Of a stretch of 64,000 bases of DNA, positions 62,369-64,000 are shown piece after piece (within the stretch, counting starts at the first letter, position 1; the number at the start of each line of letters is the position of its first letter). This stretch comes from Siderastrea radians (taxonomy: Eukaryota > Cnidaria > Anthozoa > Scleractinia > Rhizangiidae). The DNA lies in NCBI GenBank assembly GCA_964017195.1, contig OZ024887.1:959501-1023500 (forward strand), read 5' to 3'. The notes beneath the pieces are model-generated. The model was not told the DNA's origin and did not search any database. It saw only the letters and a program-made list of their open reading frames with translations. The position numbers and the translations under genes are program-made.

Positions 62369-63768
62369 TCAGTCTTCATATGATTCCAAAGGTTTATAAA
62401 TCTTTGAATCCGACAAATTAAACAAATTTTGCTTTTCATGGCAATAAGTATCCTCATGAGAGTGAGGCTGCAGTTGACAACCCGCGGACAAAGAACGTTG
62501 CCTTGCCAGCGGCTTTTTCTTAATTTCTGTCACGTGATCTCCCGTGGAAGCACCGTTTTCACTAACAACATGGATGATAATCTTGTTACTGAAGTCTTGT
62601 TCATTGGCCATCGTTTCTTCCAAATCGCACTGCAGGTCATTTAGGAAGTTCTCTTCAAATTGTACTCTGTGAGGGCTCCCTTCATTGGCGGTTCCATAAT
62701 TTAAAAGTATGTTCTCGAGACTAATGCTAAGGTGGTTATCGTTAAAGGACGGAAACTTCTTCAGAAGGGTTTTAAACGGCTGAACCATCTTGAGCACGCT
62801 TACAAAGGCCTTCTGTACTCTTCCGCTTGTTGTAATAGCAATAATAGGATTGATTGTGTGGGCCACTGAACATAACACATGTGCAACTGCATTGACATCG
62901 CCGCTCTGTCTTCCCTAGGTGCGCCATATTAGAATAGCAGTAATCAGTGGTATGTATGGGACAGCCAGTGTTGATAGCGAAGCCAAACAGGCCACAGTAA
63001 TCCGTTTAAGCATGTCGGACCGTCTCTTCCTTTTCGAGAATTCCTGGAACGTCTGTTCGGAATCTGAATGAAAACGAAGAAGAAAACTTCTCATGCAGTA
63101 GAGAGAAACCAGAATTACAAGAGCTGCTGCTAAAACAGACACCATTATTATAATGGTGCTAGCTGACACGGTGCGAAATCTGCTAGATGCTTCAACTGAA
63201 GACTCAAATCCCCACGGTAACAGGACACTATCGTTTGCAGTGATGTAAGTCATGGCTACTTCTCCTACACTTGACAGCCAAATTACAACAAAACACAACA
63301 TCAGTGATTGTGATAAACGATCTCCGCGTCGTTTACCAAAGTATGTTGCTGTTTTAGTTCAATTGTTAAAGCCATAGTGAAGCCACAGTTGAGGAATATC
63401 AGGGCATTCTTGATGGCAACAAATATTTTGAACACCTCCTTCACACGAGGCAATGTGACGTCAAGCACATAGAATATAAAATCAAGAGGTAAAATGATCA
63501 GAACGCTGATCAAGTCAGTGATCATTACATTGGCTAATATCACTGTGGTATTTTTCAATAGAATTCCTCTTCTTCTGAGGACGTGTAAAACGACGAGGTT
63601 TGTACCTAGCCCAATCGTGAATAGAATAGGGATGATGATTCCATTGAAGACTCTGACAGCAAGAGAAAGATTCTTTACATCACTTGAGCCGTCAATTGCT
63701 AATGGTTGAGTTTGGTTAGCCAGTGATGAGTTAATGACGTCATTACCCTCTGTATAATTCACGATCAT
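62369..63768 (-). pseudogene. Orphan 7TM receptor 2, pseudogene with full-length tail
   Basis: Paralog of receptor 1 (similar from GIIIPILFTIGLG to INPIIAI). Two lesions compared with it: a 4-base deletion after MALTIE at the end of TM3 (near 63357), which shifts the frame, and a TAG in place of a Leu codon (CTT/TTG-like) after ILIWRT near 62917. Downstream the cytoplasmic tail is open to 62369 and about 140 residues long, with KKKPLARQRSLSAGC, which has a basophilic-kinase-like RQRS site. The N-terminal region has NSS and NQT sites. Confidence 0.85.
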
Positions 63769-64000
63769 CTCGGCTCCAAAATTCTGAAGATGAACAATTC
63801 AAATCGTAATTAGAAAAGGCTTTCTTCTGTAAGAAGAAGTAAGACGCTTCACTTTTTTGAAGCAAAACGGAACCTTTCTTGCCAAGCAACAACAAAGTGC
63901 GTCATCAGAAAGGCGCAAAGCTGGCGGCACTAGGATGGAAAACAAAAATTAAGATGGCGTTGATATTTTTAAATCCATCGCGGCCATCTCTTAAATTGAA
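63769..64000. other. Upstream of receptor 2, window edge
   Basis: No feature recognised. AAAAATTAAGATGG occurs near 63945 and also near 56364. Confidence 0.4.

Overview
The window looks like nuclear DNA of a cnidarian, most probably a stony coral. It is AT-rich and intron-rich, with canonical GT-AG exons. It holds tandem astacin metalloproteases of the cnidarian type, a metabotropic GABA-B-type receptor, two divergent 7TM receptors, and a dense load of LINE fragments, MITEs and other DNA transposons. The species is inferred, not shown. Exon coordinates were read by eye from frame, splice phase and family homology.

Layout. 1-4.4 kb: repeats (a ~210-bp tandem array, several inverted-repeat MITEs). 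4.4-28 kb: an astacin cluster of three genes. Gene A (minus, 4.5-5.5 kb) has only its first three exons. Gene B (minus, 12.1-16.1 kb) is complete in six exons. Gene C (plus, 17.3-27.8 kb) is eroded and blown apart by nested transposons: a LINE sits at its exon 2 boundary and is itself split by a 4.3-kb CACTA/EnSpm-like element, and an IS630/Tc1-like element lies in a later intron, itself split by a Harbinger-like MITE. 29.4-35.3 kb: a self-contained 5.86-kb element with ~300-bp terminal inverted repeats and a 6-bp flanking duplication. It carries two convergent genes, a retroviral-type integrase (DDE transposase) and an alpha-type protein kinase. This is the most interesting object in the window. 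35.6-46.9 kb: a 15-exon GABA-B-like receptor on the minus strand, which the element borders on its 3' side. 47-54.4 kb: gene-poor. 54.4-56.3 kb: a 5'-truncated LINE reverse transcriptase. 57.9-63.8 kb: two related orphan 7TM receptor genes on the minus strand, one nearly intact and one a pseudogene, with a LINE fragment between them.

How the parts relate. The host genes are secreted proteases and membrane receptors in small tandem families where intact and decaying copies sit together. The mobile elements record insertion order. In two cases (CACTA in the LINE, TA-target MITE in the alpha-kinase) removing the insert plus one target-site copy restores the reading frame exactly, which fixes the element borders to the base. 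The integrase/alpha-kinase element places a signalling-type kinase inside a transposon, with each gene starting just inside one TIR, so the TIRs probably serve as a pair of promoters. This copy is probably dead: the integrase has a frameshift and an apparent loss of a catalytic Asp, and the kinase is interrupted by a MITE.
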